64,000 nt of DNA from Halorhabdus sp. CBA1104 (GCF_009690625.1 NZ_CP033878.1:62001-126000); one strand, 5' to 3'. Counted from the first letter of the stretch, positions 34,620-45,283 are shown. Notes: generated by a model not told the origin, from the sequence alone. Numbers and translations are program-made.

Positions 34620-35333
34620 TCAGTCGCCCGCGACCGTCCCGCTCCCAGCGCCGTGCTCGTTGTCTCCCAACTCCTGTGTGACGTTTTCGAAGACCTGTTT
34701 GGCTGTACAGGCAGCCAGATAGCTCGGTCGCGTGATGCCATCGAGGACGGCGGCTTTGCGCTCGTCTGTGAGTTCGTCTTTGCTCCGGGTAACGGCGCGT
34801 GCGGTCGCCTGGTCGTATTCGGGGTGGAACTGGACGCCGAAGACGGTCCCCGCCCGGAAGGCATGGATGCCGTACTCGTTTTCGGCCAAACGCGTCGCGC
34901 CCGGTGGCAGCGTGGCGACCCGATCGGAGTGGGTCGTAAACGCGGTGAACGTGCGGTCGATCCCCGACAGCAGCCTCGAGGGGCCGGTCCGTTCGATCTC
35001 CCGATAGCCGATCTCGTAGTCGTCCATCGCCTCGACGTCGCCACCGAGGACAGCAGCCACGAGCTGGTGGCCGAAACAGACGCCCAGGCCGCCAAGACCT
35101 GTCTCGATGGCTTCCTCGACCCACGCCTTCAGATCCGCGATCCACGGCTCCGCCCAGTAGACCGACGCCCGCGAACCCGTCACCACGAAGCCATCGAACG
35201 CGAACGTCTCCGGTAACTCACGCCCGGTGGCGTCGAACTCGACGAGATCGGCGTCGAGTTCGCGCCGGAAGTTTCGCCGGGTATCCGTGCCGTCGTGGGC
35301 AGCGTTGAGTAACGCGAGCCGTGGCCGTGCCAT
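34620..35333 (-). CDS. Class I glutamine amidotransferase-like protein
   Basis: A 237-residue GATase-1 protein. The nucleophile is Cys86 (GVCFGHQ), and the catalytic His170 and Glu172 are in FHPEYD. It is a stand-alone protein of the GuaA-like N-terminal group found as a generic GMP synthase homologue or gamma-glutamyl hydrolase-like enzyme; no synthase domain follows. The start (MARPRLALLNAAHDG) is in the usual family position. Confidence 0.88.
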   Translation of the reverse strand: MARPRLALLNAAHDGTDTRRNFRRELDADLVEFDATGRELPETFAFDGFVVTGSRASVYWAEPWIADLKAWVEEAIETGLGGLGVCFGHQLVAAVLGGDVEAMDDYEIGYREIERTGPSRLLSGIDRTFTAFTTHSDRVATLPPGATRLAENEYGIHAFRAGTVFGVQFHPEYDQATARAVTRSKDELTDERKAAVLDGITRPSYLAACTAKQVFENVTQELGDNEHGAGSGTVAGD

Positions 35334-35408
35334 TGCCCGTCGTCGGGGTCCAATGAGTAAAAACGTCTCAGTACTGGCAGCATTCGCCCCGCTCGCCGAC
35401 GGTCCGCT

Positions 35409-36197
35409 TTACTCCAGGCGGCTTTCGGTCTGTTCGTCCAGCCACGCACGCAGTTCGTCGCCAACGACCTGGCTCTCGCTGACGGGAAACAGATGGCCCC
35501 CTTCGATCCGGGTGTGTTCGCCACGGGGAAGATCGGCTGCCAGTCTCGCCGTCGCCGCCGGATCGACGATCCGGTCTGCAGCGCCACTGACGAGAAGCGT
35601 GGGCGTCGTGACCTCGTAGCGATCGGGCAGATCGGCCTCGCGCCACGCCGCCCGCTGGGCCGCGTGACCGTCCGGGTCGGCGTCGTCTGTCGCTCGCCAG
35701 TTGGCCATCCGCTCGATTTCGTCCGGATACTCGGCAGGGACGCTCCGTGTGAACCCGGCCGATAGCGATTCCCGCAAGGCGTCGGGGTCGTCCAATGGCG
35801 CTGCCAGCGACGCCAGCCTGTCGGCGTCGACGGCCGCTCCTTCGGCGACTCCCAGGAGAGCCAGCGACGCCACGTTGTCGTTGCCTCGCGCGTACTCCAG
35901 GGCGATGGCCCCGCCGAGTCCGGCCCCGACCACGTGGATTCGACGCGCTTCCAGGGCCGCGACCACCGTCGCCAGATCCTCGACGAGCGTTGTCATCGCG
36001 TATGGGCCATCGGGCGCGTCTGAGTCACCCGTCCCGCGCAGGTCCCAGACGATCGTCTCGTAGGGGCCGGCGATGGCTGGCTGTAGATAACTCCAGTACC
36101 ACGCCCCGAGCCCGACGTCGTTGACGAAGACGACGGTCGGTCCCTCCCCGGCCGTCGCATACCTGAGGGAGACCTCGCCGTTCCGTACTGTCGGCAT
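35409..36197 (-). CDS. Alpha/beta hydrolase-fold protein lacking the nucleophilic Ser
   Basis: A 262-residue alpha/beta hydrolase of the haloperoxidase/lipase-like class. The oxyanion region is VVFVNDVGLGAWYW; the acid and base look intact (Asp208 in SGAADRIVDP, His235 in EGGHLFP). The nucleophile elbow reads VVGAGLGGAIAL (89-100), so Gly93 stands where G-x-S-x-G should have Ser. The codon in the sequence is clearly Gly (GGA). The protein may therefore be a non-hydrolytic binder, or a different residue may act as the nucleophile. It is the only gene between the amidotransferase and the DICT protein. Confidence 0.85.
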   Translation of the reverse strand: MPTVRNGEVSLRYATAGEGPTVVFVNDVGLGAWYWSYLQPAIAGPYETIVWDLRGTGDSDAPDGPYAMTTLVEDLATVVAALEARRIHVVGAGLGGAIALEYARGNDNVASLALLGVAEGAAVDADRLASLAAPLDDPDALRESLSAGFTRSVPAEYPDEIERMANWRATDDADPDGHAAQRAAWREADLPDRYEVTTPTLLVSGAADRIVDPAATARLAADLPRGEHTRIEGGHLFPVSESQVVGDELRAWLDEQTESRLE

Positions 36198-36334
36198 ACG
36201 CTCTAGTTAGATCGGGGCTGATTTATGGTCGCCGGTCGCACATTGGGTCCGACTCTGTGCGGCGAGGCCGCTGACGGACGCCCGTGTTGTCCCGACCACT
36301 GAATCTTTAGGTACTGGGTCCCTATACGCTTCTA

Positions 36335-37087
36335 ATGGGGATTTCGGCATTTATCGATGCGTTCGACGACCGGGAAAAGACGGTGACCGTCCTCAACCGG
36401 GAGTCCGTCGATCCGCTCTATCGAATGCTGTCTGATATGTTCGACGCGGAGACAGTCACTGTCTCTGAGTCCGACGATCCCGATGCCCCGAGCGACGTCG
36501 TCCTGTTGCAGGACGAACAGACGGGGTCGCTTGCGGTTTCACGGATGAACGACGTCAGTGACACGCTGTTGTTGGTCAACTCGGACCTGTACGTGACCGG
36601 GACCGTTCCCGTCGAGGATGTCGAGACGCCGGAAGTCGTTGCCCATCTCTCTGACGTCACCTTCACCGTCGAGGACAAACAGAAATTCCTGTTGATCCAC
36701 ATCTCCAGACATATCGAATCGCTCGCCCTCGAAACTGACGACGGCACTCTCCACTCCTCGTTTCAGCAACTCTCCCGGATCCGGGACGAACGTGGGACCG
36801 AGGCCACTTACCGGACGCTGGCGGCGTCGGACGTGGATACGCACGTCTACGGTATCGGCGGCTGGGAGCCTCCGTCGTTTGCCGACGATTTGACTGTCCA
36901 CGCTGGGGACTCCAAGGAGTTGCAGACCTCGTGGTTCGTCGTCCACGACGGCGGCGGCAACGACGACCGCAAGGCTGCCTTGGTTGCCGAGGAGATCGAC
37001 TCCAACGAGTACCGGGGCTACTGGACGTTCGAGCCGCAGTTAGTCGACGAAATCCTGGGTCACCTCGAAACGACCTACGGGCAGTAA
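36335..37087 (+). CDS. DICT-domain sensory protein
   Basis: A 250-residue soluble protein (MGISAFIDAFDDREKTVTVL...) that resembles the DICT sensory domain found with diguanylate cyclases and two-component proteins, here without any linked output domain. Recognisable parts are the start FIDAFDDREKTVTVLNRE, the SRMNDVSDTLLLVNSDLYVT segment and the C-terminal YRGYWTFEPQLVDEIL. A TATA-like TTTAG lies about 30 bases before the ATG. The ligand is unknown. Confidence 0.75.
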   Translation: MGISAFIDAFDDREKTVTVLNRESVDPLYRMLSDMFDAETVTVSESDDPDAPSDVVLLQDEQTGSLAVSRMNDVSDTLLLVNSDLYVTGTVPVEDVETPEVVAHLSDVTFTVEDKQKFLLIHISRHIESLALETDDGTLHSSFQQLSRIRDERGTEATYRTLAASDVDTHVYGIGGWEPPSFADDLTVHAGDSKELQTSWFVVHDGGGNDDRKAALVAEEIDSNEYRGYWTFEPQLVDEILGHLETTYGQ

Positions 37088-37294
37088 CTGCTTTTCAGCC
37101 GAGCTGATCTCTGAACCGGACAGACCGTGACACCTCCCAGGCACGACCCCGACCCCGCGACGTGTCCTCGTCGGTGGCGGGCAAATCGGCCGCGCTCATC
37201 GAGGGATCCCCTCTCGTGGTCGTGACACGGGACGGCAAACCCTAGTTCTGTTACCCGAACAATAGACCGGCTACTGTCGACCTTGATCGGCCGC

Positions 37295-40081
37295 TCAGGC
37301 GTCCATCACTTGCCGAAGCACGTCCGGGGCGTCTGCGAGGGCATCTTCGAGAGTCGCCACATCGGGGCCACCGCCCTGTGCGAACTCAGACGGCCCGCCG
37401 CCGCCGCCACCGACCCGATCGGCGAGTTCACTCACGACTGCGCCGGCATCGACGCCGCTCCCTTCCGGGGCGGCGACGACGAACTGTGCACCGTCGGCCC
37501 CTGACCCGATGACGGCGACCGAACCGTCTTCGGCGATGGCGTTGGCCGTCGCCCGCAACTCGTCCATCTCGGCGTCGACTCGCTGGATGACCGCTTTCGT
37601 CCCGTCGAGCTCGACTTCTTTGCCGTCACTGGCACCGGAGGCACGGGCCGCTGCGAGTTGTTCCTGTAGCTCCTCGATCTCCTTGCCCCGGTCTTTCCAG
37701 GCCTCGAAGAACCGCTCGGCCGTCTCGGGGACGTCCATCGGGTCCACGTCGAGGGCGTCACCTGCTTCGTAGAGGGCGTCTTCGGTCTCCTGGGTCGCGT
37801 CGATGGCGGCCTCGCCCGCCGCGAAGCTCAATCTGACGACACCGTCTTGAATACGCTCCGTCGAGAGAAGCTTGATCGTCCCGATATCGCCGGTCCGGGA
37901 GACGTGGGTGCCACCGCAGGCCTGGACGTCTTCGCCGACCGTGATGAGCCGTATCTGCTCGCCTTCGGGGATCCCACCCTGGTAGAGATCAAAGCCGTGT
38001 TCGGCTTCGGCCGCGTGGCGGTCGGGCCACTCCTGGGTCACGTGGCTGTTGTCGGTGACGAGGTCGTTGGCGAGGCGTTCGATCTCTTTGACCTCTTTGC
38101 GGGTAACCGGCTCGTAGTGACGGATGTCCAGGCGTGCCGAGTCGACCCGCTTTTGGGCACCGGCCTGGCGGACGTGTTCGCCAAGCACTTGCCGGGCAGC
38201 GTGGCCGACGACGTGGGTCGCCGTGTGGTGTTGCATCAATCGGCGACGGCGCGACCACTCGACCTGTCCGGTCACGAAATCACCCGTCCCGGGATCTTCG
38301 TCCGCACGGTGGACGATCACGCCGTCGTAGACCTGGACGTCGGTCACGTCGGCGGTGACGTCGTCCGTCGAGAGCGTCCCGTGGTCTGCCGGTTGGCCCC
38401 CGCCTTCGGGGTAGAACATCGTCTGATCGAGCACGACGTCGTACTCGCCGTCATCACGCTCGAAGACATCCAGTACGACGGCCTCGAACTCGGCTCGATC
38501 CTGGTCCTCGTAGTAGAGTCGCTCGGTCTCGGGCAGGTCCGCGATCCGATCTTCGTAGCCGGCCGTCTCGGCCGCGGAGGCGGCGTCTTCTTGCCCGTGG
38601 CGCTGGGCTACCACCGAGTAGAAATCCTCCGGGACGTCGACGTCGACCCCGCGCTCGGCGGCGATCTCTTCGACCATGTCCGGCTGGATGCCGTGGCTAT
38701 CGTACAGCTCGACGAGTTCCTCGGTCGGAATCGGATCGCCCGTCTCGGCGTACTCGTCGGCGAGCGATTCGACGCGCCGGGACCCGCGTTCGAGGGTTTC
38801 GCGGTACTTCTGGACCTCCGTCCGGACGATATCGCGGATCGTATCGCGATTCGAATAGCCCAGGCGCTCGGCCTGCATGTCGACGAGCTCGTCCATCGGG
38901 GCATCGATGCCCACAGTGTCGACCAGTCGCTTTGTCCGCCGGAGAACCATCCGCGCGAGATAGCCCGTGCCGACGTTACTCGGGACGATTCCGTCCCCGA
39001 GCATGTACGCGAGCGTCCGCGAGTGATCGGCGATCGCGTAGATCGACTCCAGCGGTTCGACGAGTTCACGCAGCCGCTCGGTCTCGACACCGATTTCGGC
39101 GGCGATGTCGTCTCGGGCGGCCTCGACGTCCTCGGCCTCGTCGATGTCCATCCGGCCGGCGAGTTTCGCGGCCTTGTGGACGATCTCCTCTTCTTCGTCG
39201 GTGTGATCGATCCCTGCGTTGTCCGTGAGGAAGTCGATCGTGTCGGGGTAGACGGCCTCGTAGACCGTCGGGGTCCCCTGAGAGACCCAGGCCCACCGCT
39301 CTAGTCCGTAGCCCGTATCGACGATGTAGGTATCCATCGGGCTGTAGCGGTTGCCGTCTTTCATCTCGTAGTCCCCGTCAGGGTCCTGTTCGAACTGCAT
39401 GAACACCAGCGTCGCCAGTTCGGCCCCTTTGTAGATCACTTCGAAGGCCGGGCCGGCGTTGCCGCCACCGACCCAGGGGTCCTCGATCAGCGTGACCTCG
39501 GCGGGATCGGCACCCAGTTCCTCGAACAGTTCCAGGCAGTAGGCAACCGTCTCTTCTTTCCAGTAGACCTCGCCCTCGTAGGCGTACTGGTCCGGGTCGT
39601 CGATGTCTTCGCGCGCGTTGAACGCGTGGTGGGCCATCATCTCGAAGGCCATCGTGTGCCGGCCGGTCACGCCGACGTTGTCGATGTCCTGCATCCGGAT
39701 GCAGGGCTGGCTGACGGTGAGGGGATTGGCTGGCGGTGGGGTCGTCCCCGACGTGACCAGTGGCTGGAAGTCGTAGATCGACGCTTGCGTGAGCAATACG
39801 TCGTCACGCCAGCGATTGGCTGCGACTGGATACGGGTCGATACGCTCGTGGTCGTGGGCCTCGAAAAAGGAGAGAAACGCCTCGCGCATCTCTCCCAGTT
39901 CGAATGCCGCCTCGAAGCCGGCGTCGTCGATGAAGCTGTATTCCTCACAGGGCGGTTCACCGCAAGTTTCCCGGTCGGGGTCGAGCGTCCAGAAGTTGTC
40001 CCCACATTCTGAACACTCTGTGCGTCGGAATCCGTGCTCCTCGAAATACTCGAGCCGGTATTCCTCCTCGAGGTCGCTCAT
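37295..40081 (-). CDS. alaS: Alanyl-tRNA synthetase (archaeal type)
   Basis: Class II synthetase of 928 residues that charges tRNA-Ala. The archaeal N-terminal extension with a Cys cluster ([20 protein letters not shown]) precedes the catalytic core ([18 protein letters not shown]). The editing domain has [10 protein letters not shown] and QACGGTHV; these His and Cys residues bind zinc and clear mischarged Ser and Gly. A DHHA1-like C-terminal domain ends with a Gly-rich GGGGGGPS stretch. The start at 40081 (MSDLEEEYR) is favoured over 40144, since the region before it is not conserved. Confidence 0.96.
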   Translation of the reverse strand: MSDLEEEYRLEYFEEHGFRRTECSECGDNFWTLDPDRETCGEPPCEEYSFIDDAGFEAAFELGEMREAFLSFFEAHDHERIDPYPVAANRWRDDVLLTQASIYDFQPLVTSGTTPPPANPLTVSQPCIRMQDIDNVGVTGRHTMAFEMMAHHAFNAREDIDDPDQYAYEGEVYWKEETVAYCLELFEELGADPAEVTLIEDPWVGGGNAGPAFEVIYKGAELATLVFMQFEQDPDGDYEMKDGNRYSPMDTYIVDTGYGLERWAWVSQGTPTVYEAVYPDTIDFLTDNAGIDHTDEEEEIVHKAAKLAGRMDIDEAEDVEAARDDIAAEIGVETERLRELVEPLESIYAIADHSRTLAYMLGDGIVPSNVGTGYLARMVLRRTKRLVDTVGIDAPMDELVDMQAERLGYSNRDTIRDIVRTEVQKYRETLERGSRRVESLADEYAETGDPIPTEELVELYDSHGIQPDMVEEIAAERGVDVDVPEDFYSVVAQRHGQEDAASAAETAGYEDRIADLPETERLYYEDQDRAEFEAVVLDVFERDDGEYDVVLDQTMFYPEGGGQPADHGTLSTDDVTADVTDVQVYDGVIVHRADEDPGTGDFVTGQVEWSRRRRLMQHHTATHVVGHAARQVLGEHVRQAGAQKRVDSARLDIRHYEPVTRKEVKEIERLANDLVTDNSHVTQEWPDRHAAEAEHGFDLYQGGIPEGEQIRLITVGEDVQACGGTHVSRTGDIGTIKLLSTERIQDGVVRLSFAAGEAAIDATQETEDALYEAGDALDVDPMDVPETAERFFEAWKDRGKEIEELQEQLAAARASGASDGKEVELDGTKAVIQRVDAEMDELRATANAIAEDGSVAVIGSGADGAQFVVAAPEGSGVDAGAVVSELADRVGGGGGGPSEFAQGGGPDVATLEDALADAPDVLRQVMDA

Positions 40082-40306
40082 TCGTTGGGTGTATTGTGGC
40101 CCATCCTGGCGTAAATCAGTTCCGAAGGGCTCGTTCTGGAACATTCACCCGATAACGCCCGTCTCGTCGGTGTTTTCCTTCCAACGGCTGGCACGGATCT
40201 CTCGGACGGCGTTTCCAGCACGACGCTCGTCGACGGGGATGGGCCGTCGAGGACTAGAGTAGCGTTTGAGACGCCATGACGCTGACAAATGCCGAAATCG
40301 ATTACG

Positions 40307-40316
40307 GGTATTTATC
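40307..40316 (+). promoter_or_regulatory. TATA-like element of the transducer gene
   Basis: GGTATTTATC lies about 30 bases upstream of the ATG at 40342, as expected for a leaderless transcript. It supports 40342 as the start rather than an ATG at 40276. Confidence 0.5.
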
Positions 40317-40341
40317 CGTCTCGATCGGCTTGCTCTCACAA

Positions 40342-41649
40342 ATGACGACCGACAACACACCCTCACTCGCTGGCGCAACCGACGATTCGACTGTTTGGCG
40401 GTCCATGTTCGAATCGCTGCTCGATGGACTCCCGGAAGCTGCGTTCGCCATCGACGCGGAGGGGACGATTACGTACTGGAACGACGCCGTCGCGTCACTC
40501 ATCGGTCTCCCGGCCTCGGAAGCGATCGGGATGGATGCCTACGACATCTTCGGGACCGAAGGCCACTCCGAGACACTCGCCGAGACAGTCGTTCGGACCG
40601 GTGAAGCGGTCAGAGAGTCAGAGTTTCGCTCGGCCGGGGATGCAGACGGGGAACAGGCCCATGCGCGTGCGATCGGGGTTCCGCTTCGAGCACCCGATGG
40701 GTCAGTCCACGGTGCCGTCGAGATCCTCTTGGACGTGAGTGAAGTCGTCGAACAACGTGAGACGCTACACGACTTACAGGTCGAGTTTTCGGAAAGTGTC
40801 CAGTCCTCGGTCGACGAACTCGGTGAGTCGACAAGTGACGTCGCCCAACAGTCACGCCAGATCAGCGACCTCGCTGCCGAGCAGGCGACGGATTTGACGG
40901 ACGTCCAGTCGGAAGTTTCGGGATTCAGTGCGACCATCGAGGAGATCGCCTCCAGTGCCGAGGAAGTCAGCAATCAAAGTTCCAAGGCTACCGAACTGGC
41001 TGCCGATTCCGTCCAGACTGCCACGGATGTGAGTGAGCAAGTCGGCGACGTCGCTACCGAAGCGGCGGACGTCGCGACCGAAACCGAGCGTCTCAGCCAA
41101 CGGATCGACGAGATTCAGGAATTCGTCGCCGTGATCGACGACATCGCCGATCAGACGAACATGCTCGCGCTGAACGCAAACATCGAGGCGGCCCGCAGCG
41201 AGGGCAACAACGACGGGTTCGCCGTCGTCGCCGACGAGATCAAAGAGCTAGCTGACGAGTCGAAACAACACGCCACCGAGATCGAAACGACCGTCGAGGA
41301 GATCCGGGGCATGGCGACCGAGACGGCCGAGCGCGTCAGGGAGACCAACGATTCCATCCAGGCTGTCGAGGCGGACATCGAGGCGATCATCGAGAATCAG
41401 GAGACGATTCGGGCCGCCATTCAGGAGACTGACGAGGGCGTCACCGAGATCGCAAGTGCGACGGACGACCAGGCAGCAAGCGCCGAACAGATCGCGAGCA
41501 TGATCGATACAGTTGCCGATCGAGCCGACGAGGTCGCCGAGGCTGTCGAAGCGATCGCAGCCGAAACCGACACCCAAACACACCAGATAGACACGCTCGA
41601 AGACAATCTCGAACGTGTCGAAACCCGGCTCGATACCGTTATGGATTGA
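40342..41649 (+). CDS. Soluble PAS-methyl-accepting taxis transducer
   Basis: A 435-residue transducer without membrane helices. An N-terminal PAS domain (about 25-135; [20 protein letters not shown]) precedes a linker and a methyl-accepting signalling domain. The receptor hairpin tip reads [19 protein letters not shown] and [19 protein letters not shown], the kinase-contact region. The cytosolic location and PAS domain suggest sensing of redox state or a small ligand. No che genes are in the window. Confidence 0.9.
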   Translation: MTTDNTPSLAGATDDSTVWRSMFESLLDGLPEAAFAIDAEGTITYWNDAVASLIGLPASEAIGMDAYDIFGTEGHSETLAETVVRTGEAVRESEFRSAGDADGEQAHARAIGVPLRAPDGSVHGAVEILLDVSEVVEQRETLHDLQVEFSESVQSSVDELGESTSDVAQQSRQISDLAAEQATDLTDVQSEVSGFSATIEEIASSAEEVSNQSSKATELAADSVQTATDVSEQVGDVATEAADVATETERLSQRIDEIQEFVAVIDDIADQTNMLALNANIEAARSEGNNDGFAVVADEIKELADESKQHATEIETTVEEIRGMATETAERVRETNDSIQAVEADIEAIIENQETIRAAIQETDEGVTEIASATDDQAASAEQIASMIDTVADRADEVAEAVEAIAAETDTQTHQIDTLEDNLERVETRLDTVMD

Positions 41650-41666
41650 GTCGCCGGGACCACTAC

Positions 41667-42641
41667 TTACTCTTCGAGAGCCAGTGCTGCAAGCAACGCT
41701 TCGAGCTGGATCCGCTCGCTTGCACCCGCAGTAATGCGATAGTCGGCCTCGCCGACCCGATCGAGGATCCGCACCGCGGCGTCGTCGTCCAGCCCGAACT
41801 CCCAGACCGAGCGATGGAGTTGGTCGATGATGTCGCCGCCGGCGATGCCCTCCTCGGTCAGTAAGGTGTCCAGTTGCGATCGCGCGGCGGTGAAATCCCC
41901 ATCCAGTGCGCGCTCGACCATCTCGCGGATCTCCTCGGGGCGGGCCGTCGAGGTGATCTCGAAGACCCCCTCTTCGTCGACCCGATCCCCGGACATCGAG
42001 GCGGCCTGGAGGCCGTTGATCGCCTTGCGCATGTCGCCGTCGGCGACGTAGACTAAGGCGTCCATGCCATCCTCGGTGATCTCGATCGCTTCTTCCTCGG
42101 CGATCGTGTGGATCGTCTCCGCGACGGCCTCGTCGGCCAGTGGCGAGAAGCGGAAGACGGCACACCGGGACTGGATCGGGTCGATGATCTGGCTGGAGTA
42201 GTTACACGACATGATGAACCGGACGTTGTTCGAGAACTGCTCCATCGTCCGGCGAAGCGCTGACTGAGCATCGCCCGTGAGTGCGTCTGCCTCGTCAAGG
42301 AATATAATTCGGTAGTCGTGGCCGCCAAAAGAAGTGCGCGCGAAGGACTTCACGCGATCTCGCACCACGTCGATCCCGCGCTCGTCGGAGGCGTTGAGTT
42401 CGAGGAAGTTCTCTTCCCACTCCTCGCCGTACAGTTCCTTGGCGATGGCCATGGCGGCGGTGGTCTTGCCGGTGCCGGCCGGCCCGGCGAACAGCATGTG
42501 GCTGAGGTCGTTGCTGTCGACGTAGCTCTGGAGGCGTTCGGTGATCGCCTCGTGGCCCGCGATGTCCGCCAGAGTCTGTGGGCGGTATTTCTCGATCCAG
42601 ACTTCCTGGCGGCCCGCCCGGGCTGGCTCGGCCTCACTCAT
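41667..42641 (-). CDS. rfcS: Replication factor C small subunit, without intein
   Basis: Clamp-loader AAA+ ATPase that opens PCNA, 324 residues. Walker A is GPAGTGKT (53-60), Walker B is FLDEADAL, the arginine finger is in QSRCAVF, and the C-terminal collar is present. Many archaeal RfcS genes carry inteins at these motifs; here the P-loop and the rest are uninterrupted. The start at 42641 ([10 protein letters not shown]) excludes about 42 upstream residues that are antisense in quality. Confidence 0.95.
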   Translation of the reverse strand: MSEAEPARAGRQEVWIEKYRPQTLADIAGHEAITERLQSYVDSNDLSHMLFAGPAGTGKTTAAMAIAKELYGEEWEENFLELNASDERGIDVVRDRVKSFARTSFGGHDYRIIFLDEADALTGDAQSALRRTMEQFSNNVRFIMSCNYSSQIIDPIQSRCAVFRFSPLADEAVAETIHTIAEEEAIEITEDGMDALVYVADGDMRKAINGLQAASMSGDRVDEEGVFEITSTARPEEIREMVERALDGDFTAARSQLDTLLTEEGIAGGDIIDQLHRSVWEFGLDDDAAVRILDRVGEADYRITAGASERIQLEALLAALALEE

Positions 42642-42761
42642 GGTCCGGATGTGGAGGGGCGGGGGAAAAACCTCGCGAGTCGGTCCGGCAAAGCGGCTCC
42701 GCGATCGGACGATGGCGGCCGTCGCCGAAGGGCTCATGGTCGCGCGGGCGAACGTCCGCAC

Positions 42762-42962
42762 ATGCACGTCACGGTCGAAGTCGTCGGTGAGGAGACGCGC
42801 GAGCTTGACGTCGAGTCGGGAGCGACCTACGCCGACTTACTGGCGGCGTGTGACGTCAGCCCCCACGAGGCGTCCGTCCTGGTCGATGGCCGCCCGGTGC
42901 CCGAGGACGGCGAGGTCAGCGCCGATCGCGTCGAAGTCCTGCGGGTCGTCAAAGGTGGCTGA
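42762..42962 (+). CDS. samp2: Ubiquitin-like small archaeal modifier protein SAMP2
   Basis: A 66-residue MoaD-like beta-grasp protein ending with the diglycine tail VLRVVKGG. The sequence [12 protein letters not shown]...ATYADLL...[11 protein letters not shown] matches Haloferax SAMP2 closely in length and layout, as I recall it. SAMP2 is activated by the E1-like UbaA, is conjugated to proteins and also serves in tRNA thiolation. Its stop codon overlaps the next ATG by one base (TGATG). Confidence 0.9.
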   Translation: MHVTVEVVGEETRELDVESGATYADLLAACDVSPHEASVLVDGRPVPEDGEVSADRVEVLRVVKGG

Positions 42963-43375
42963 TGGGCGTCTACGTCCGGGTGGCGACACCCGAGGAGTTG
43001 GTTGCGGTGCTGAACGTCCTCGATGGGGCTGCTCTGGAAACCGACCGTGAGCGGATTCTCGCCCGCCTTCGAGCGGACGACGTCCGCGTCGCCGTCGCAG
43101 GCACAGATAGCGAACGGGTGATCGGCGCGTGCGTCCTGGATGGGCCGGAAATCGTCTCGATCGCCGTCCGTCGACGCCGGCGCAGTCAGGGGATCGGGAC
43201 GGCACTGCTTCGAGACGCTGCCAGCGAGCGCGAGCGGCTGCTCGCCCGATTCGATCCTGGTGTGTGTCCCTTCTACGAAGCTCTCGGATTCGAGGTGACA
43301 CCGACCGACGACGGACGATGTGACGGTGTGTTGGACCCCGCGGTGATCGATAAACCGGATCTGCCGGCCGAATAG
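42962..43375 (+). CDS. GNAT-fold N-acetyltransferase overlapping SAMP2
   Basis: A 137-residue GNAT enzyme ([20 protein letters not shown]...). The acetyl-CoA loop is RRRRRSQGIGTALLRDAA (about 75-92), followed by PFYEALGFEVTP near residue 105. The start codon overlaps the SAMP2 stop, implying coupled translation. A link to SAMP2 conjugation (for example Lys acetylation) is only a guess from the pairing. Confidence 0.8.
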   Translation: MGVYVRVATPEELVAVLNVLDGAALETDRERILARLRADDVRVAVAGTDSERVIGACVLDGPEIVSIAVRRRRRSQGIGTALLRDAASERERLLARFDPGVCPFYEALGFEVTPTDDGRCDGVLDPAVIDKPDLPAE

Positions 43376-43466
43376 CGTTGTTCGTTGGGTTGCGTTCGAA
43401 TGGCTCTTGTGAACACACCTCACGAGACCGACATACTAAACTCGTTCGGCGCGCTACGGGAGGACG

Positions 43467-44123
43467 ATGATGCTTCCCACCCATGCCCTCTGGGGCATGG
43501 TTCTGGCGCTCCCGGTCGTCTGGACCGCCCCGGAGTACGCCGGCATTGGGCTGCTTGCGGGCTTTCTCGGCGGCGTGTTCCCTGATCTCGATATGTACGT
43601 GGGCCACCGGAAGACCCTCCACTACCCGGTCGTCTACACGGGTCTTGCTGTGCCCGCCGTGGCGGTCGGGATCTTCGTTCCGAGCACGCTGACGATCGCG
43701 CTCGCCGTGGGCCTGACTGGGGCGGCGCTGCACAGTCGCAGCGACGTCTACGGCGGTGGGCTAGAACTGCGTCCCTGGGAAGGAACCTCCGACCGGGCGG
43801 TGTACGACCACTACCGGGGACGCTGGATTGGGCCGCGTCGCTGGATCGGCTACGATGGGTCACCGAGCGACCTGGCGTTGTCAGCCGTTTCGGCGGTACC
43901 GTTGCTCGTCATCACCGATGGCTGGCTCGAAGTGCTCGTGATCGCCTCGCTGGGGATTGCCGTCGTCTATACTGCCGTCCGACGACACTTACCTTCGATT
44001 GGGCTGGTGGTGTTGACCGATCTCGCGGAGCGAGTGCCCGGCCCCGTCGTTGATCGACTGCCGGACCGCTACCGGGACGGCATCGACGGCGAACTACAGG
44101 CGACGACTGACGGAAACGCCTAG
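43467..44123 (+). CDS. Membrane-bound metal-dependent hydrolase-like protein (DUF457/YdjM type)
   Basis: A 218-residue protein with several membrane helices. The family motifs are THALWGMVLALP at the N-terminus, GVFPDLDMYVGHRKTLHYPV (His and Asp for metal; about 36-55) and ALHSRSDVYGGGLELRPWEG. The start may be the second Met (43470). Similar proteins are membrane-associated hydrolases of unknown substrate. It faces no operon partner. Confidence 0.8.
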   Translation: MMLPTHALWGMVLALPVVWTAPEYAGIGLLAGFLGGVFPDLDMYVGHRKTLHYPVVYTGLAVPAVAVGIFVPSTLTIALAVGLTGAALHSRSDVYGGGLELRPWEGTSDRAVYDHYRGRWIGPRRWIGYDGSPSDLALSAVSAVPLLVITDGWLEVLVIASLGIAVVYTAVRRHLPSIGLVVLTDLAERVPGPVVDRLPDRYRDGIDGELQATTDGNA

Positions 44124-44204
44124 CCGCTGCGTGCCGGTCCGGTGCTCGCTGACCCAAAGAATATTGTCAGCTTGCAGTGACGGATCTAGACAGGGGCCTC
44201 ACGT

Positions 44205-44810
44205 ATGGTCGATCCGCGCTGGATCCCAGCGCTGGGAATGGAAGCGGCGGTGGTCGCTATTCTCGTGTGGGCGATCCGCCGCCGGGATCTCGCGGTAGCG
44301 ACCAACGCATTCGCCGGCGCACTTCTGGTCGTGACGCCGTTCGTTGCTGCCCCGCTGCTCGATGCAATCGGCTCTCAGCGGCCTGCCATCGGGCCGTTGT
44401 TGCCCAGTTGGATCGCGCTCGCGAGTCTGCTACACGCCATCGGTATGCTCGGCGTCTACGAATCGACGTGGTGGTGGGACCATCTCACGCATACCGTCTC
44501 GGCGGCGCTCGTCGCGGCGCTCGTCTACGGCGGGGCCGTTGTCGCGCTCGGCGAGACGACTGGGGCTACGATGTCGCCGAGAGTGATTACAGTGACCACA
44601 ACGCTTCTGGTTGGCGTTCTCTGGGAGGGACTCGAACTCCTCGCCAGGGCCATCGGTGACCGGCTCGACGTCGAACCGGTGTTAGTCCACTACGGGTGGC
44701 TCGACACCGCCCTCGATCTCGTCTTCGACGTGGTCGGTGCCGTGCTGGTGGTCGCCTTCGACGTTCGCGTGTTCGTCCCCGTCGGTGAGGCTCTACTGGG
44801 TGTCGGGTAG
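44205..44810 (+). CDS. Multi-pass membrane protein, DUF2238/YjdF-like
   Basis: A 201-residue protein with about six membrane helices. Conserved polar positions typical of DUF2238 are visible: STWWWDHLTHTVSAAL near residue 86, VLWEGLELLARAIGD near residue 145, and DTALDLVFDVVGAVL near residue 166. The function is unknown. The start at 44205 has no alternative nearby with conserved sequence. Confidence 0.75.
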   Translation: MVDPRWIPALGMEAAVVAILVWAIRRRDLAVATNAFAGALLVVTPFVAAPLLDAIGSQRPAIGPLLPSWIALASLLHAIGMLGVYESTWWWDHLTHTVSAALVAALVYGGAVVALGETTGATMSPRVITVTTTLLVGVLWEGLELLARAIGDRLDVEPVLVHYGWLDTALDLVFDVVGAVLVVAFDVRVFVPVGEALLGVG

Positions 44811-44915
44811 CCTGCGATTCCCATGGCGGCCTGGCAGCGTGGTCCGGTCTCGCTTCAGCTCTGCCGACATTTAGTCACATTGATATAGGGGGGTAGTCAA
44901 CACCGTGGTGCATAG

Positions 44916-45218
44916 ATGGTCTCTAGTCTCGTGCAGTACGGCCAGGCGTTTCTGGTGTTGTTGCGGCTCATTTTGTTCGGGTTGACGTTGGGGATCACCG
45001 TCATCAGCTTCCAGGCCTACCAGCAACGCAAGAGCGATCGCCTCCAGTTTGCGTTCATCGGATTCGCCTTTATCAGCATGGGCGTGGCAGTGAGCAATAT
45101 CGTCTCTCAGATGTTCACTACCGATCCCGGCCCCGGGGCGCGATTGTTCTTCAACATCACCCAGGTCGTTCCGTTCATCATCGGATTCGCGATGCTGTAC
45201 CTCTCTTTGTATCGGTGA
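44916..45218 (+). CDS. Small haloarchaeal membrane protein of unknown function
   Basis: A 100-residue protein with three membrane helices (AFLVLLRLILFGLTLGITVI, FAFIGFAFISMGVAVSNIV, VVPFIIGFAMLYLSLY). The segment YQQRKSDRLQFAFIGFAFIS and overall layout suit a DUF7521-like haloarchaeal family often found with HTH regulators, but none is adjacent here. A TATA-like element is not obvious. Confidence 0.65.
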   Translation: MVSSLVQYGQAFLVLLRLILFGLTLGITVISFQAYQQRKSDRLQFAFIGFAFISMGVAVSNIVSQMFTTDPGPGARLFFNITQVVPFIIGFAMLYLSLYR

Positions 45219-45283
45219 GTCGCATTTCCGGGTCCTGGCAAAAGTCACGACCCTTATGAGGGAGTAGCTCTAGTAACTGTGCA

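Noticed and set aside
37847-39304. 485-codon open frame antisense to alaS
   Set aside because: alaS carries all synthetase motifs; the opposite frame is an artefact of codon bias.
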